A DNA stretch of 64,000 nt from positions 62,001 to 126,000 of the forward strand of contig MU385751.1 of NCBI GenBank assembly GCA_022497155.1, read 5' to 3'. This document shows positions 1 through 12,110 of this stretch, in pieces. Origin of the DNA: Whalleya microplaca (Eukaryota > Ascomycota > Sordariomycetes > Xylariales > Xylariaceae). The notes under the pieces were generated by a model. That model made no database searches and was not told where the DNA came from. It saw only the letters and a program-made list of their open reading frames with translations. Position 1 is the stretch's first letter; each line of letters begins with the position of its first letter. Both the position numbers and the translations under genes were made by a program.

Positions 1-390
1 CTGGCTTATTTACTATTTAACTATTTTGTGACTAGTAGAAGCTCTCAATTACTTTCCGGGATGAGAGTCGAATATAGTATCATTCCTTAAGCTGATACAG
101 TCAATCATTAAGGGGTAAGCTGGTTCCTAGGTGGGGTCTTGAGATGCGGCAGATCTGATAAGATAAGCAGCCGATAGCTCGGTTCAACAACTTAGGTAAA
201 GATGCGGTATTGGTGTAACACCTAACTGTACATCTCCATCCAACCCATACACATACCAACTCCCGCCATTATCCCAAGATAACACCAAATCTTCAGCCTG
301 AGCGCAAGCTATCTATAATTAATCTACGACAAGCTTGTAACCGAACTTACACTAACGAACTACCCACTGAAACATATCCCCAGGCACGAA
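1..390. other. upstream region of VPS37
   Basis: No coding sequence seen. This is presumably the promoter and 5' leader of the VPS37 gene starting at 391. The part just before the start is rich in C and A, as fungal leaders often are. Confidence 0.5.
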
Positions 391-1366
391 ATGTACAGCC
401 CGACGCCCCCGCCCCCCGTGCCCCCGCCGAAACCCAGCAGCCACGACGCGAGCCGCCTAGGCACGCCGGCGGCCGCGAACTCGCCTCGACCGCCGCCGGG
501 GCTGGAGCTGGAGGCGAAGGGGAAAGCTACCGCCACTGAGGCGTCGGGCCTGATCCCCGCGCCGACGGCGGGAGATAATGCGCAGGCGCAGGAGCCTGTA
601 CCGGAGGATCCCGGCGAGCAGTGGCTGCCGAAGGTGTTGGAGGATAAGTCGTATGTTGATTTCTACTTCTTCTACGGCGGTTCTGTATCCTACCTGTTCT
701 CTGGTTTTCTTTCCGCTCTATACATACACACTACCAGGAACACATGTGTATACATACATATAAGACTCGTCTGAATCCTTGATATATACTCCCTACTAAC
801 CCAACCTCAACACACACAGGAAACAAGACCTCGCCGCGATTCTCTCCTCCCCCGCGCTCCTAACGGCCCTCACGCACGCGCCCAGCACGATCCACCCGTC
901 GCTGGCGGCGACGCACGCGGCGCTGCAGGAGGCGCTGGACGCGAACACGGGGCTGGCGCGGCACCTGGCGTCGCTGGAGACGCACCTGGGCCACCAGCGC
1001 GCGGGCGTGCAGGCGCAGCTGCTGTCGACGCACGCGCTCGAGCGCCAGTGGCGCGCCAAGCAGGCCGAGATGGACGCCGCGCTCGCGCCCTTCGGGCCCG
1101 CGGCGCTGTACGGGCGCCTCACCGCCGCCCTCGCCGAGCAGGAGGGCGTGTGCGCCGCGCTCGAGGAGAGCTTCCTCGATGGTGGGAGTAGTGGGGGAAG
1201 TGGGGGAAGGGGTGAGGATGGCGGGGATGGCGATGGGAAGCTGGTTGCGTCGGAGAGGGAGATCCTCGATTGGGTTAGGAGATACCGTGACGCGAAGAAG
1301 CTGTTTTATCTCCGCCAGGAGCGCAAGGAGAGGTGGAATGAGAGGAGGGTTGGTGGGTGGCGGTAA
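391..1366 (+). CDS. VPS37: ESCRT-I subunit Vps37 (Mod_r domain)
   Basis: Two exons, 391-650 and 820-1366, joined in phase 2 across a GTATGT...CAG intron, give 268 residues. The N-terminal 75 residues are proline-rich and low-complexity (start MYSPTPPPP, as in fungal Vps37 proteins). The junction restores the block LPKVLEDKS/KQDLAAILSS that opens the Mod_r domain. The rest (about residues 78-265) is predicted helical with coiled-coil character and ends in a basic tail. Vps37 is the helical stalk subunit of ESCRT-I, which sorts ubiquitinated cargo into multivesicular bodies at the endosome. Reading past the GTATGT donor gives only a short hydrophobic tail and a stop, so the intron is well supported. 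The second exon is strongly GC-rich (codons ending in G or C), unlike the flanking DNA. Confidence 0.87.
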
Positions 1367-2703
1367 GCGGGCGAGCGCTCTTGCATGGATGAGAAGAGTC
1401 AACAGAAAGAGAGGGGTGTGTTTGGTCGGTCAACTACGATGATTAGAACCTCACTTCCAGCACATGTCAAGGTCTATCTGCTTGAACGACGCAGACTACG
1501 CTGCAGCCATTGCAGCTCCGGAGATCGGTCCCTGTCAAGAGACAAGAAGAGTGAGATCTCATGTCAAGACCGCAGTCGCAGTGCTCTACGCCAAGGTCCC
1601 CAACACGACAAACCACAATGTCCGGCCAGCAGCCCGCGTAGGACATGTAGGCCGATGCGGCGCCAACTCAGCAAGTCTCAGTGGTTGTGTCCGGAAGATC
1701 TAGGTATCTGGCATTACTGGAGTCTGCAAGCAATACCTGGACATACAGACACCGGGCGGCAAAAGCGTGTGACGAATCACGGCGGCTCGTGCCCCTTTGC
1801 ACGATGCTTGTCTCACTGCACTGTGACGATGGTAGTTTGGGCCCCCCATTCGGACCGATCCCTCGATACGGGCTGCAGACCGGTCGGACGGCCACAACAA
1901 CCACCTGCCAGATAGGCCGAAAACGCGAGGAGTCACCGCGCGGATCCCCAAGGCCGCAGGCAGCAAGTAGGGACGGACTCAACTGCTGGTAAAAAATGCG
2001 AATACGAATGCGCGCATACAGTATAGTCTAGAAGCTTATAAGTGAGTGATTCACGCACGTACCGTGCCAGCATAAATCCTAGCTCCCTGGGTAGGAAGTC
2101 AACTGTTGGGTTTCAAAATTGCCCTGTGTCTATCTACTAAAACCCGAGGCCACGGAACAATGGTGTATTATATAAATGTGTAACCTGTAGAAGTGGACTC
2201 GCACCAACTGCATCTCCCGAATCTCTGTCGAAGACCCAAGTACCTGTCACTGCTGCTAGATGTTGTGTAAATTACGGGTGCGAAGTACTTTTGGGACTTT
2301 GTACAGCCCTCCGTCCCACCTCTTTGCCATACCATTGATAGTCGCCTAAAGTTATACCTCCCCTTCATTCACAACCAACGATACGCCCCGAATATCTAGA
2401 GGCTCCGAGCTACCTATAGTAGTTCAAGGAGCAAACGCCGAGTAGTCGTTTCCGGTCACGAAGTGGGCCCAGCTCGCCCGTGTGAACCACGACGTCATGT
2501 TGTCTGAAATCTGCAATCCCTCTCTACATACTGATGCAAGACCTACACGTTCACACATTCCCTCGTAACACGTGGCCACGAGACATTGATTCTGAAATCC
2601 TTCTCTTTACTCACACGAGCTCTTCAGGCTTACCAATATCAATAATCCCCAGCAGCCCTGAATCTCACGAAGAGGGCTAATTTATTTTTAATTCATTTGA
2701 ATA
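1367..2703. other. intergenic region, 3' ends of two convergent genes
   Basis: Region between VPS37 (+) and the conserved protein at 2704-3868 (-). It must hold both 3' UTRs. Several open frames (for example from the ATG at 1385) have no family resemblance or splice logic and overlap open frames on the other strand. I see no gene, tRNA or repeat here. Confidence 0.5.
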
Positions 2704-3868
2704 TTACCTCAGAAAGCTGAAAGGACTAGTCTTCATCTCGGGACTCCGCGGGCTCATCGGCAGGGCGAAGAGCTCGTCCTCCGTCTCCTTGCTCTGCGAT
2801 ATAGGCGGCGCAGCCGGCTGGCTGCTGTCGACGATGGCATTGAGGGACGCCACCACGGATCCCGAACCAGGGGTCGGCACCGGCGCTCTGGGCGGCAGTG
2901 CCGAGCGCGAGGATGCCGAGGTACTAGCGGTCTCCGGCAAGATGGGCTGGAACACGTGCCGCGAATTTATACCTAGAACCCGGGTCAGTTAGTTCCAAGC
3001 AAGGGACAGAGAACTCGGAGATTTCACGACGAATGAGATGTCGGGGAACCGAGGCGCGCTTACCCGAGGCATTGGAAAGTTCCGTGGGCGACGTCGCCAA
3101 TTTCAACCCCTTGAGCTTCTCGCCCAGACGACCGCCAATGGGGGACCGCGGGCTCTGCGGGGTCGGGGGCGGCTGCGCCGGACGCTCGGCGGCGTGCGGA
3201 TCCACGAGGCCGAAGTGGTCGATGAGCCACTGCCGTTCCTGGACGGCCATCTCCAGCGCGACGCCCTCGCTGTTGTTGAGGAGCTCCTTCCTGATCTCCT
3301 CCTGCAGCTGCGCCACGCGCTTCTTCGCCCAGATCGTGTGCAGGACGCCGCGCTTGCCGGCGTCCTGCGTGCTGATGCCGAGCCCCGGCGCAAAGATCGC
3401 CGGCATCGACTTCGTGATCAGCGTGCGGCCCGTGGGCGTGTGCGATATCGTCACCACCGGCGGTATGGTGACGTCCGACGGCAGCAGGAAGTAAACGCGC
3501 AAGCGTGCTGTGTCATCATCTTTCTCGCTGACTGAGGACGAGGTCTTTTTTCCCTCCCATGTTACTACCCAGCCATCCTGGTCCAGGAGCTCTTCCGGGG
3601 TAGGCTCACTGCCACTATCTATGGGGGACGGGTTCCACTCTACCATCAATATCTTTGACCCCTCGTTGCCCCGACCGGCCTCGAATTCAAAGCGGGCGAG
3701 AGCATCTGTCGAGGAGGGTGACACAGGCGAGTCCACCACTTCCGTGTCCACAGTGTCGATGGTCTGGTTACTGATGGTGCTGGCGGTAGTAGTAGTGGAA
3801 GGCGAAGTCTCGGGTATCCGGAGCCCGGACCCGGCTGGTGGTGAAGTCGGTGTAGATGTGCCGTCCAT
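2704..3868 (-). CDS. conserved fungal protein of unknown function
   Basis: Two exons on the minus strand, 3868-3064 and 2972-2704, with a GTAAGC donor and a 91-nt intron, give 357 residues. The ATG at 3868 is the first Met; the frame stays open upstream to about 4117 but has no ATG there. After a Ser/Thr/Pro-rich start (about 45 residues) comes a conserved core with the blocks RFEFEAGRGNEGSKILMVEW and GKRGVLHTIWAKKRVAQLQ, then a glutamate-rich helix (VALEMAVQERQWLIDHFGL) and a Pro/Ser-rich tail. I recognise this as a protein conserved across filamentous ascomycetes but know no function for it. There is no signal peptide or membrane segment. The repeated Ser-Pro motifs in the tail could be phosphorylation sites (inference). 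Confidence 0.75.
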
Positions 3869-6800
3869 GTTGTAGTCCGCACTCGGTGAAGGAAGGGTAC
3901 CTTTAGGGCGCGTACTATACACGCATGCCAATGGAGATGGCTGAGTGGACAGATTCAAAGGATTGAGCGCGCGTCTGGCGCAAAGCAGAAGTGAGCCAAT
4001 CCAAGCTGGAACAGATACACGCGCGGAGCTGTCTCGGGAATGATCTCTGGGCTGGATGAATCTACTGGATAATATCAAGGAACAGCGGGCGGTAACAACA
4101 GCTGTACGATAAGGCAAGGTTCCGTTTCGGCTTTACTGCTTGCTACTGCGCGTCATATAAATACATCGGCAGTTCGCAGAGACTCTTCGATAAAAAGAGG
4201 GCCGCTTGCCAATGCAAAACGAGGTAAGCAGTTCAGTTGAGACCTTCACGGCGTATTGACGATGGAGAGTCAATGGGTTGAAAAGACCAGAAAGGGGAAT
4301 GATGGGTGTAACATTAGCAGAAAGTCAGGTCATTAGATAATATTGGAGGAAGCTTTTCTTCCCTCAACGTGACGGCTGGGGGCTGTCAACTCGGCAAACC
4401 GACTAACCTACAACTTACGTACACACGCAGGAAGGGCTAGAAGGGCGAGAAGCAGGCGGGGAGAGGGAAGTGAAAGACAGATCTTTTTCCTAGAGCGATG
4501 GAAGGTCTGGCAGAAAAGGGAACGCTTGACATCTTGGCGGCGATATGATGACGGTACGAAACAGGGACATGCCAACAATGCAAAGCGAGCTGAACTTTCA
4601 GCAGAGTTACGGTCGTCTTGCAGCTTCACCCATGTAGACCAAAAGTACCAACAGGAGATGTTGATACTGGGGGGGGAAACAGGAGAACAGGGCCCAGGAC
4701 AAGAACCCACGCAGTCTGCATGTGGCGGGCTGCTAAAAATAGACCACTAAATATCCGCAGCCGTTAACTCGGGGTTGTCGGGTGTTGGCGTCTCGTGGCT
4801 CTGGAGCGAAATAGGAAAGGGGAAAAGAGAATGGTGAGCAGGATCGTTATCTGCTTGGTCGGCGAGGTAGAATCTATGGGGCCATCTTAATGCTTACATA
4901 GCATACGTAGATCTTTTAAAGGCTTACATACATGTGTGCTGCCCCTACTTTTGCATGTATGGTGAGACAGCGAGGTTGATATTCACCAAAGAGGACAGTC
5001 TAGTCCGTTTTATCCTATGATTGCCACGAATGATAACCTATTTCAGATCTAATCTCTTTCATATGCGGTTAGATGGTGTATTTAGTTACAGGGATATGTC
5101 CTGTAATGCAGTTACTAGTAGCACATTCCAGATTCCTGGTCAGTCGCATCCATCGGCGTTAGTCGAGGTTCAATTTGGTAGGACCTCCGACCCTGGAATG
5201 GGGGCCATCTCGGGGCTGTCTGCGTCTCCCCTCGGTCCAGCTCTCTGTTGGCTGCCTCACTACACGTGTGTTGCAGAAGCTCTGTATGCGTAGCACGAGT
5301 GAGAGACAGTGGAGAGTTGCACCACCCGACCCGGAAAGATGCGATGTGTTTTGGTGTTCAGTTCAGCTCAGCTCAAGATGTGCGGCTTTATGCACAGATA
5401 TTGTAAACCATTTTGGTGGGAGCCGGCAGCGATGAGGGCTAGACCGGATTATTAGCACACGCCAAGTAGAAGGGATAACTAGAACCACGTGGATGCTCCA
5501 AAAAGCCAGCTCGGTAAGTAGTCCGTTGGTATGGCATGCACGCCGTACTCTCTATAGTTCAGTACTTCTAACCCAAGGGCTGGCCTGGACCTATTATATA
5601 AGTGCTGTGGAATGAGGCGAAGAGAACACATAATATAGCCTTGACCAGAATGTGTAGCATACTCTGGCTGTATACGTTACCCTGCTTCTATTCGCTCGTC
5701 TAACTTGGAGAAGGCACTACGACTTCTCGGTGGACAGGGGAATCTGGGGATAGACCATGACATTGGGTATCTGGATACGATGCCCATCTAGGAAGTGAGC
5801 CCAATGAATCTAGCATTGCAATAAATTGAACATCTTTCAATAGGTAGGCATGAGGCTGACATTCTGGCCGAAATGAAATACACGTATACAGCGTAGGTAT
5901 AGGTCTACGAGTAACCTTGATACTCATCCATTGATGCCGTGTTCCGAATAGGTAATTCTAAAGGCGACGGCTACGTCACACGAGAACTGGGGATTAGCGC
6001 TTGACGACATTTATATACCAGCAGCAATAGCTCTGATGACGTCCAAGTATCACCCTCTTCAAGCAATTGGCCTGCTACGCACGCAAGCCGAATCTGTCTA
6101 ACCTCGGCGTAGCTTTGACCGAACGAGTGGGATTGCCAAGGGACGAGAAGAATTCATATGATAAAGGTATCACCGTTAACGGCCGTCCTGCAACAGAAGC
6201 GGCGTTATTGGGGATTGGTTCGTAGAGCTGCGATGATCATTAGTCATCTGTATGTGCTCTGGACAGAATCTGTCCGACAGAGTCTACCATGAAGTTCTCG
6301 TGGAAGAGGTTAGCAAACAAGCCTCGTTTCAGTTAGTTAACGGTTGAGCTCGATATGAGTAGCACATCTTATTGTGCTACTTCACCCGTGAAGACTACGT
6401 TGTACTACTATGTAGTATGGTAAATATATTGGCGGTTCAATGCCGTGACCATATATCGCCGCAGAGAGGTTACTGACGATCCCGAGCTTCGAGTATCCGT
6501 GGTTACCTATGGTACATTGGTGAACGCTAATCTCCTTCTCACGAGCAAAGCAGTTGTTAAAAGGAACGTTGAATATCACGATAGCCGGATGGTATACAAT
6601 GGTATGATGGTTTTACTTTTTCGAACTTCGAAAAGGTCATGGGCCTGGAGTAAAAAGATATATCCGGGACTGCGCCGAAAAGGAGTGGGCCGAAGAGATG
6701 GATAAAACGTAGAGCCAATGAGGATTCAAGCGAATCGGATGATGGTGGAATCGCCGTAGTAGGGCCGTTCTCCACGTTAGCGGACTTTCGCTTTCGAGAC

Positions 6801-7388
6801 CAAAATGCAGGCTGGCGGCTTTACATGTATCGCGAGAAATTTCCATGTTCTTGTTTCAGGCCATGTGCTGGTAAACCTTTTTCTTGTCGAAACGATACAA
6901 GATACGTACGCATACGTGTTCAGCACAGACAGAGCCGCGATTCATTCTACTACGAGACACAAGTCATTATGAATCCTCTGAGTTATATCCAGAGCCCCGG
7001 ATCCAATGCGAGGGGGGTGTGATGTGAAGAGATTAAGTATGTGATCCGGATAAAACCATGCTTCCACTTCGTGCGCTCGAACTGTTGGACGCAATTATAC
7101 CCAGGCCCAGGCAATGAGGAATACGTAGGCGTATTGCACGACATTGGGTCATGCCGCATGGCCTGTACTTTACCACAGGAAGAGTTTTTCTAGACGGCTA
7201 GGCAGTCGTGATGAGACTTCAACACCCTGATTCATCAATTGTGTATGAAATAGAAGAGTACCTGCTGTAATGGGCTGGCTGTCTGGGTGGTGGCATGTTA
7301 CACCGAGCGGCCGAAATGAGAAAAGCAAGGAGAAGTGCCGAAGGAGAATGAGAAAAGGCATGAGTTGTATTGATTAATTATTGCTGGC

Positions 7389-7456
7389 CACACGCGCAAC
7401 TGGGTAAATGGCTGTGCGCTCCGCGCACAGACCATTTAACCCAGTTGCTGCGTGTG
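7389..7456. repeat. long near-perfect inverted repeat (hairpin)
   Basis: The left arm 7389-7419 pairs with the right arm 7423-7456 around a 3-base loop (TCC). About 31 base pairs form, interrupted by three single-base bulges on the right arm (A431, A438 and T449, counting from 7000). The core is GCAACTGGGT ... ACCCAGTTGC. Directly after it, a 14-15-base unit (TGACTACAGCAACCT / TGACTACAGTAACCT) occurs twice in tandem. This could be a foldback transposon relic, a transcribed small-RNA precursor or a replication-generated palindrome; the sequence does not decide. Confidence 0.8.
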
Positions 7457-9308
7457 ACTACAGCAACCTGACTACAGTAACCTAGCTGAATGCAGATCAT
7501 CCCGAGCAGCGGGTGGGTCGCAACTAATACGCCAATCGTGATCTCAGGACAGGCTTCTTTGCATGTCTCTGCCACGAAGGTTAGAACCCTCTCTGGCTTT
7601 GAGGTGGAAGTCGTATATGCTGCGTTGAATTGAGCGCGTCTGTCTTACTCTGATGTTGCTGGTTTTCAGAGTCAAGACACATTCGGACACTAGGTCACAT
7701 CCCGCATGCTAAGTGCCACGACGAGGACCACTAACAAAGTTTAAAGTATCGTGACCCGTGACCGTGACGGGGCTAGAAGCATCTCTTAAACCTTAACATG
7801 AGGATCGGTGGTTCTCTCGGCAGTGGCTGCAGCAACTTCTTGGACATGATTCCACCACCGGACATAACCATGACGAGACGGAGAAATCACGAAAAACAGT
7901 CGACGGTCAAGTGTTCGTTGCGCTGGCCTGCAAGTCGCAGCCGGCGTAGCAATAGGCTAAATCGAGGCTTGACCGTTGTGTACAGACGACCAATAGACAA
8001 TAAGTCTGGGCCGTGTAAGACATCAGAAGCCTGTGAGGAACCAAACATACAGAGTAAGTAGTGCGAGCTAAGCAGAACTGCGAGGCCGAAGTATTGTATG
8101 TATAGTAAAGGAATCGTGTTTCTGTGATACACTGATATCACGGAAGGGTTTTGCCACAGCCCACGGAGGATCTATGTATGTGTGTCTGGAATGTATTCGC
8201 GGGTGACCGACCGGCGACCTGTTACAGGACGGTCGCGGCCCGATAGGTGATGTTGGGTTGACTCGGTTAACTAGTTGATGATAGGCAGATCCGCTGGGAG
8301 GAGGGATACGGCATGACTCGGCGCAAGGGTAAGGAAAGGGGATAGAGTGCAGCATAGGGCCGGAGCAGGGACACCGGCTCGACTACGAGGACATGATGGA
8401 CTTTGAACCTCTACATGTAAAAACTCTCTTGCAATATCTTCGATGGTTACAGATCCCAGAGGTTTGATCTTTCCGCTCACTTCACCGCGGACCTTGCGCA
8501 GTGTGCAGCTAGGTGGTAGGCAGCTGGGCAGGTCGTAAAATTAATGATCACACGTCATTGCGTGTCTTTGCATACGTTACCCAGGATGTATGTATGTAGG
8601 TACGTACACGGAGCATGTAGGTATGGTACACGGCAAATGAATGAATATGTACGCGGTAAATTGAAGATACGAGAAGCAACCGGGGATTCTACATACTGTA
8701 GCCAACTTGGGTTTCGAGGGGTTTAGTGGAAAATGCAGCATTTGCAGATTCGTATCTTATTTAATCTTACTAGAAGATAGTAAATTTCTCAACCGATAGA
8801 TAGCAGGTAGCCTCGTTCATAAGACTTCAAAGACTCATCCACCGTGTGTGCGTGTGTGTCTCGTCAGTGTGGATCGTGAGATTTGGGCCGGGAGGTTGAA
8901 TCTGGTTGAAGAAGACTCGGTCAAAGGCTTCGATGGACGATAAGGCGATGACGGGATATCACTCGTTGGCGCATTGGTCGGTACCACTCCACTATTAGGC
9001 CGGCCTTTTGGCCGTAAGTAGCAGTATGGACATCCATTTTGTCCCATTTTATAACTCAGGCCGCCATAAGACCGAGCCCTTTTAGTGGATATCTCCAGCG
9101 CACCCCGGCACACCCCAGCAAGACCCCATGCTTTTATGCTTTTTGCACCATGTCATTGCCCACCGGCCCATAGCTTCTAGCACGGCAGCAGCCAGTCAGC
9201 CAGTCTGGGGGTTGCAACTGCTGTTCTCGCACCAGGCAAAGGGCACCTGCCACCAGGGCACCAGGGCAGCTCCCACCCACGTCTGCCAGTCCACCGCACC
9301 TGCGCACC

Positions 9309-9348
9309 CGCGCACCCACTACCCACTACCCACTACCCACTACCCACT
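9309..9348. repeat. minisatellite, period 7 (TACCCAC)
   Basis: About five perfect tandem copies of the 7-mer TACCCAC. It lies 35 bases before another period-7 array of different sequence, in the gene-free region upstream of the F-box gene. Confidence 0.85.
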
Positions 9349-9383
9349 GTTCATCATCAGCGGGAGGAGCAGGAGCAGCACAG

Positions 9384-9430
9384 CACAGGGCACAGGGCAC
9401 AGGGCACAGGACACAGGGCACAGGGCACAG
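9384..9430. repeat. minisatellite, period 7 (CACAGGG)
   Basis: Six to seven tandem copies of CACAGGG, with a G-to-A variant (CACAGGA) in the fourth and last copies. One strand is G-rich in regularly spaced triplets. Confidence 0.85.
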
Positions 9431-10473
9431 GAGCAGCAGAATGGGAAAGACCGCAGCAACCTGAGAAGGGAGGTCCGTCCCACACACACCACAGAGTGCA
9501 GGCAGGCACTACCTCACTACCTACCTTAGATACATAGGTACATAGCACCAACTGTCCACTTGGATTTTCCCGCTGTTTCTCCTATCCACTCCTTTCCAAG
9601 GTTCCCAACTCCAAAACTCGCAACCAATTCCCACTTGGGCTCGCTGCCACCTCCAACTTGCCAAAAGTTGTCAACAGTCTCGGCCTCATTTTCTAATCTT
9701 TTCCTCCTGTCCCTATCCACTCCCTCCGACACGTAACTTCGAATTTCCAGGTGGTTCACTATTATCCCAGCATCCTACATAGTAGCATTCTAGCATCCTG
9801 GCCAATTGCCCTTTTTGCCTCTTTTCCTGACCACTCCACGATACCGAACCGCTCACTCCTCCTTCTCCCGCCCTACATACACTTACATACACTTGCACTC
9901 ACACCTACACCTTGTCTGTTGAGGAGGACTGCGATAGCATTATTCTAGACCCCTAGTCTCCAGTCTAATCGCGCTTTGAACGGTCGAGAAGACGAGAACC
10001 TCTTCCCGCGGTCGAGCCGATCTCATTAGCGACGTTACGAAGCACGAGCCTGCCGGCATTGACGAGACCTGACATTCCAATTGTCCCCCCTACCCGAGAC
10101 CCGACCCGTGTTGAAGACCACGCGAGAGGGAAGAGGCGCTGGACGCTTAATTGTTACATTGTGCCCTTGATTCGGACGTCCCTCACTTTGTTTTTGACCG
10201 CTGTAGTCGTCGCCTTCGTTGTCGCTTGCCCAGTCTTGCTATTCGATATACGCCTCGTGCTATACTCATCGCGCCGTCCCATACCGTTCTAGTCCACCTG
10301 ACACCGATGTCTCAATATGTGTAATTTGCGATTGACCATCGCCGATACTTCCACGTCTGTCTCCGTCGCCTTCTCTGCCTTGTAGGGGACAAGCGTGCAC
10401 AACAACTGTAGCACTGCTCGTCCTCTGCTTCGCCCGAGGCGCGCCTGGGCCAGTGACCTGAGCGTCTGTCGCC

Positions 10474-12110
10474 ATGGACCCTCCACACCTCACCGAGTTC
10501 GCCTCGCAGCGATACTTCGATAAGCTTAAGCAGCTCAGCGAATCTAAAGATCAGCCGCAAGACGCAGTTGCGCAACCACAGGATGGACCTGCCGTCGCCC
10601 AACCATCTGGTTTTATCCTGCCCATAGGGAGGGCTAAATCGCTGGATCAAACACCGCAGGATGCTCAAAGATCAGAGAAACGTCGTCCGAACTTTAGCTT
10701 CCGGACAATACTACCGACGCGCAGTTCTGTCGACCATGATACTCGAAGATTATCGACCGAATCTCCCAAGAAGAAGAGGTGAGTTTGCCGCTGAAGCCCA
10801 AGACGGTGTGTCTAGTGTTCTGCTAACATGTTAAAACTCCCAGCACACCCTTCGATCAACTATTCTTGGCATTGCCTAGCGAGCTTAAGATCCAAATTAT
10901 CGCCTCGTTACCTTTATCCGACATCCTGTGTCTTCGGTTAGCCTCACGATCATGGCACGCGATGATAACGGTCAATGAGTTTCCCATAGCTCGATACCAC
11001 TTGATCCACCACGTTCCGGCTTACGCGGTTCGATTATACCCGGCGCCCGATCCATCTGCGATTAGGCTGCATTATCTTTGCGGAATATGGCATCGACTAC
11101 ATGTTGCTGCCAAACTTTCGTACTTAATTTGCGAAAGAGTAACCAAGGAAATATTCCTCAGGACTACTGAGGCTCAGCGCCTTGAATTTGCACCGCAACA
11201 CGAGCGGATGCGACGGCGGCTAATACCGTTGCTATTCACCATATTTCATTTCTTCGAAACCTACCGGACATTACACGTCGAGCATATTAAAGAGCATGGG
11301 CATGGCTTATCACGAGAGGCACATACTCTTAACCCTATCGAGCTCAAGATCATGAATATGTACGATGATCAGACCTTGTTACGGGTTCATCAGGTATTCC
11401 CTCTCGTGGTATCTTCCTTTTGTCGGCGTCTACGACCTCCGTCCTATGTTGGACGATTTGAGCGATCTTTGAGGGGTTATATGAAGAACCAACCGACCGA
11501 CGAAGTGTATGTGGCTGCTATGTGTGTCGGTGGACTACGGCAAATGGAGAAGTTTTGGGAAATCAAAGGATATAATTCAAGACGAGGAGAGGTGGATTCA
11601 TGGTACCACTCAGTCACGAGGGAGTCCGTGGAAATGCCGTTAAGACCACGGCGGGGCTTCATGGGACTAAGCCGGAAGAAGTCGAGCCTAGGTGAAAATG
11701 ACTTTGGGAAATCGACAGAACCGCAAACGAACGGTCGTACACGACGTGGATCGGAAGGGGGCCGACGAGAAAGTGACGCCTCGGCGACAATGGGCTCCTG
11801 GGAAAACTGGATCTTCGGCACAAGTATGGCGGAAGGTATGCCAATGGGCCCCCTTCCCCGAGAACAGCTCAAGATGCTGCTTCCCGACCTGCCACCGTTA
11901 CATCAACTCTGGCTACCAACTGCCGAAGCCCTCATCCTGGATAGGAATATCGTGGAGCGGCCCCAGGATATCAAGCGGAATGGACAAGTTATGCTGGAGC
12001 TGATCCGCGAAGACGGTGCGGCCGAGGAGGATGAATGGTGGTACGGACAAGCGGCGCCCGAGTCGGTCCGGCCACCCCTCGAAGCCATCGAAGAGGACAC
12101 TATGGAGTAG
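10474..12110 (+). CDS. F-box domain protein
   Basis: Two exons, 10474-10778 and 10844-12110, with a GTGAGT...CAG intron of 65 nt in phase 2, give 523 residues. The first exon encodes a hydrophilic N-terminus. Immediately after the junction comes a classic F-box (about residues 108-142: LPSELKIQIIASLPLSDILC followed by LRLASRSWHAM), the Skp1-binding motif of SCF ubiquitin ligases. The rest is a helical region with FFETYRTLHVEHIKEHGH, then a basic, Ser-rich linker and an acidic C-terminus. No WD40 or LRR repeats are visible, so the substrate is unknown. Its likely role is as a substrate adaptor in an SCF E3 ligase. It is convergent with the AT-hook gene downstream. Confidence 0.82.

Larger units (their letters stand above)
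3869..10473. other. 6.6-kb stretch without recognisable genes
   Basis: Between the conserved protein (-) and the F-box gene (+). Open frames are short (under 135 codons), mostly lack ATG, and resemble no family. The region holds a long hairpin (7389-7456) and two period-7 tandem arrays (about 9309-9348 and 9384-9430). The last 700 bases, pyrimidine-rich, are probably the promoter and long 5' leader of the F-box gene. Unspliced fragments or non-coding RNAs could be missed by reading alone. Confidence 0.5.

Noticed and set aside
1385..1915. 176-codon open frame with ATG just after VPS37
   Set aside because: Arg/Ser/Cys-rich random-looking protein, no family blocks, overlaps open frames on the other strand and lies where the VPS37 3' UTR must be.
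9128..9529. 133-codon open frame over the period-7 repeats
   Set aside because: The open frame is produced by the tandem repeats; the protein has no complexity outside them and the opposite strand is open too.
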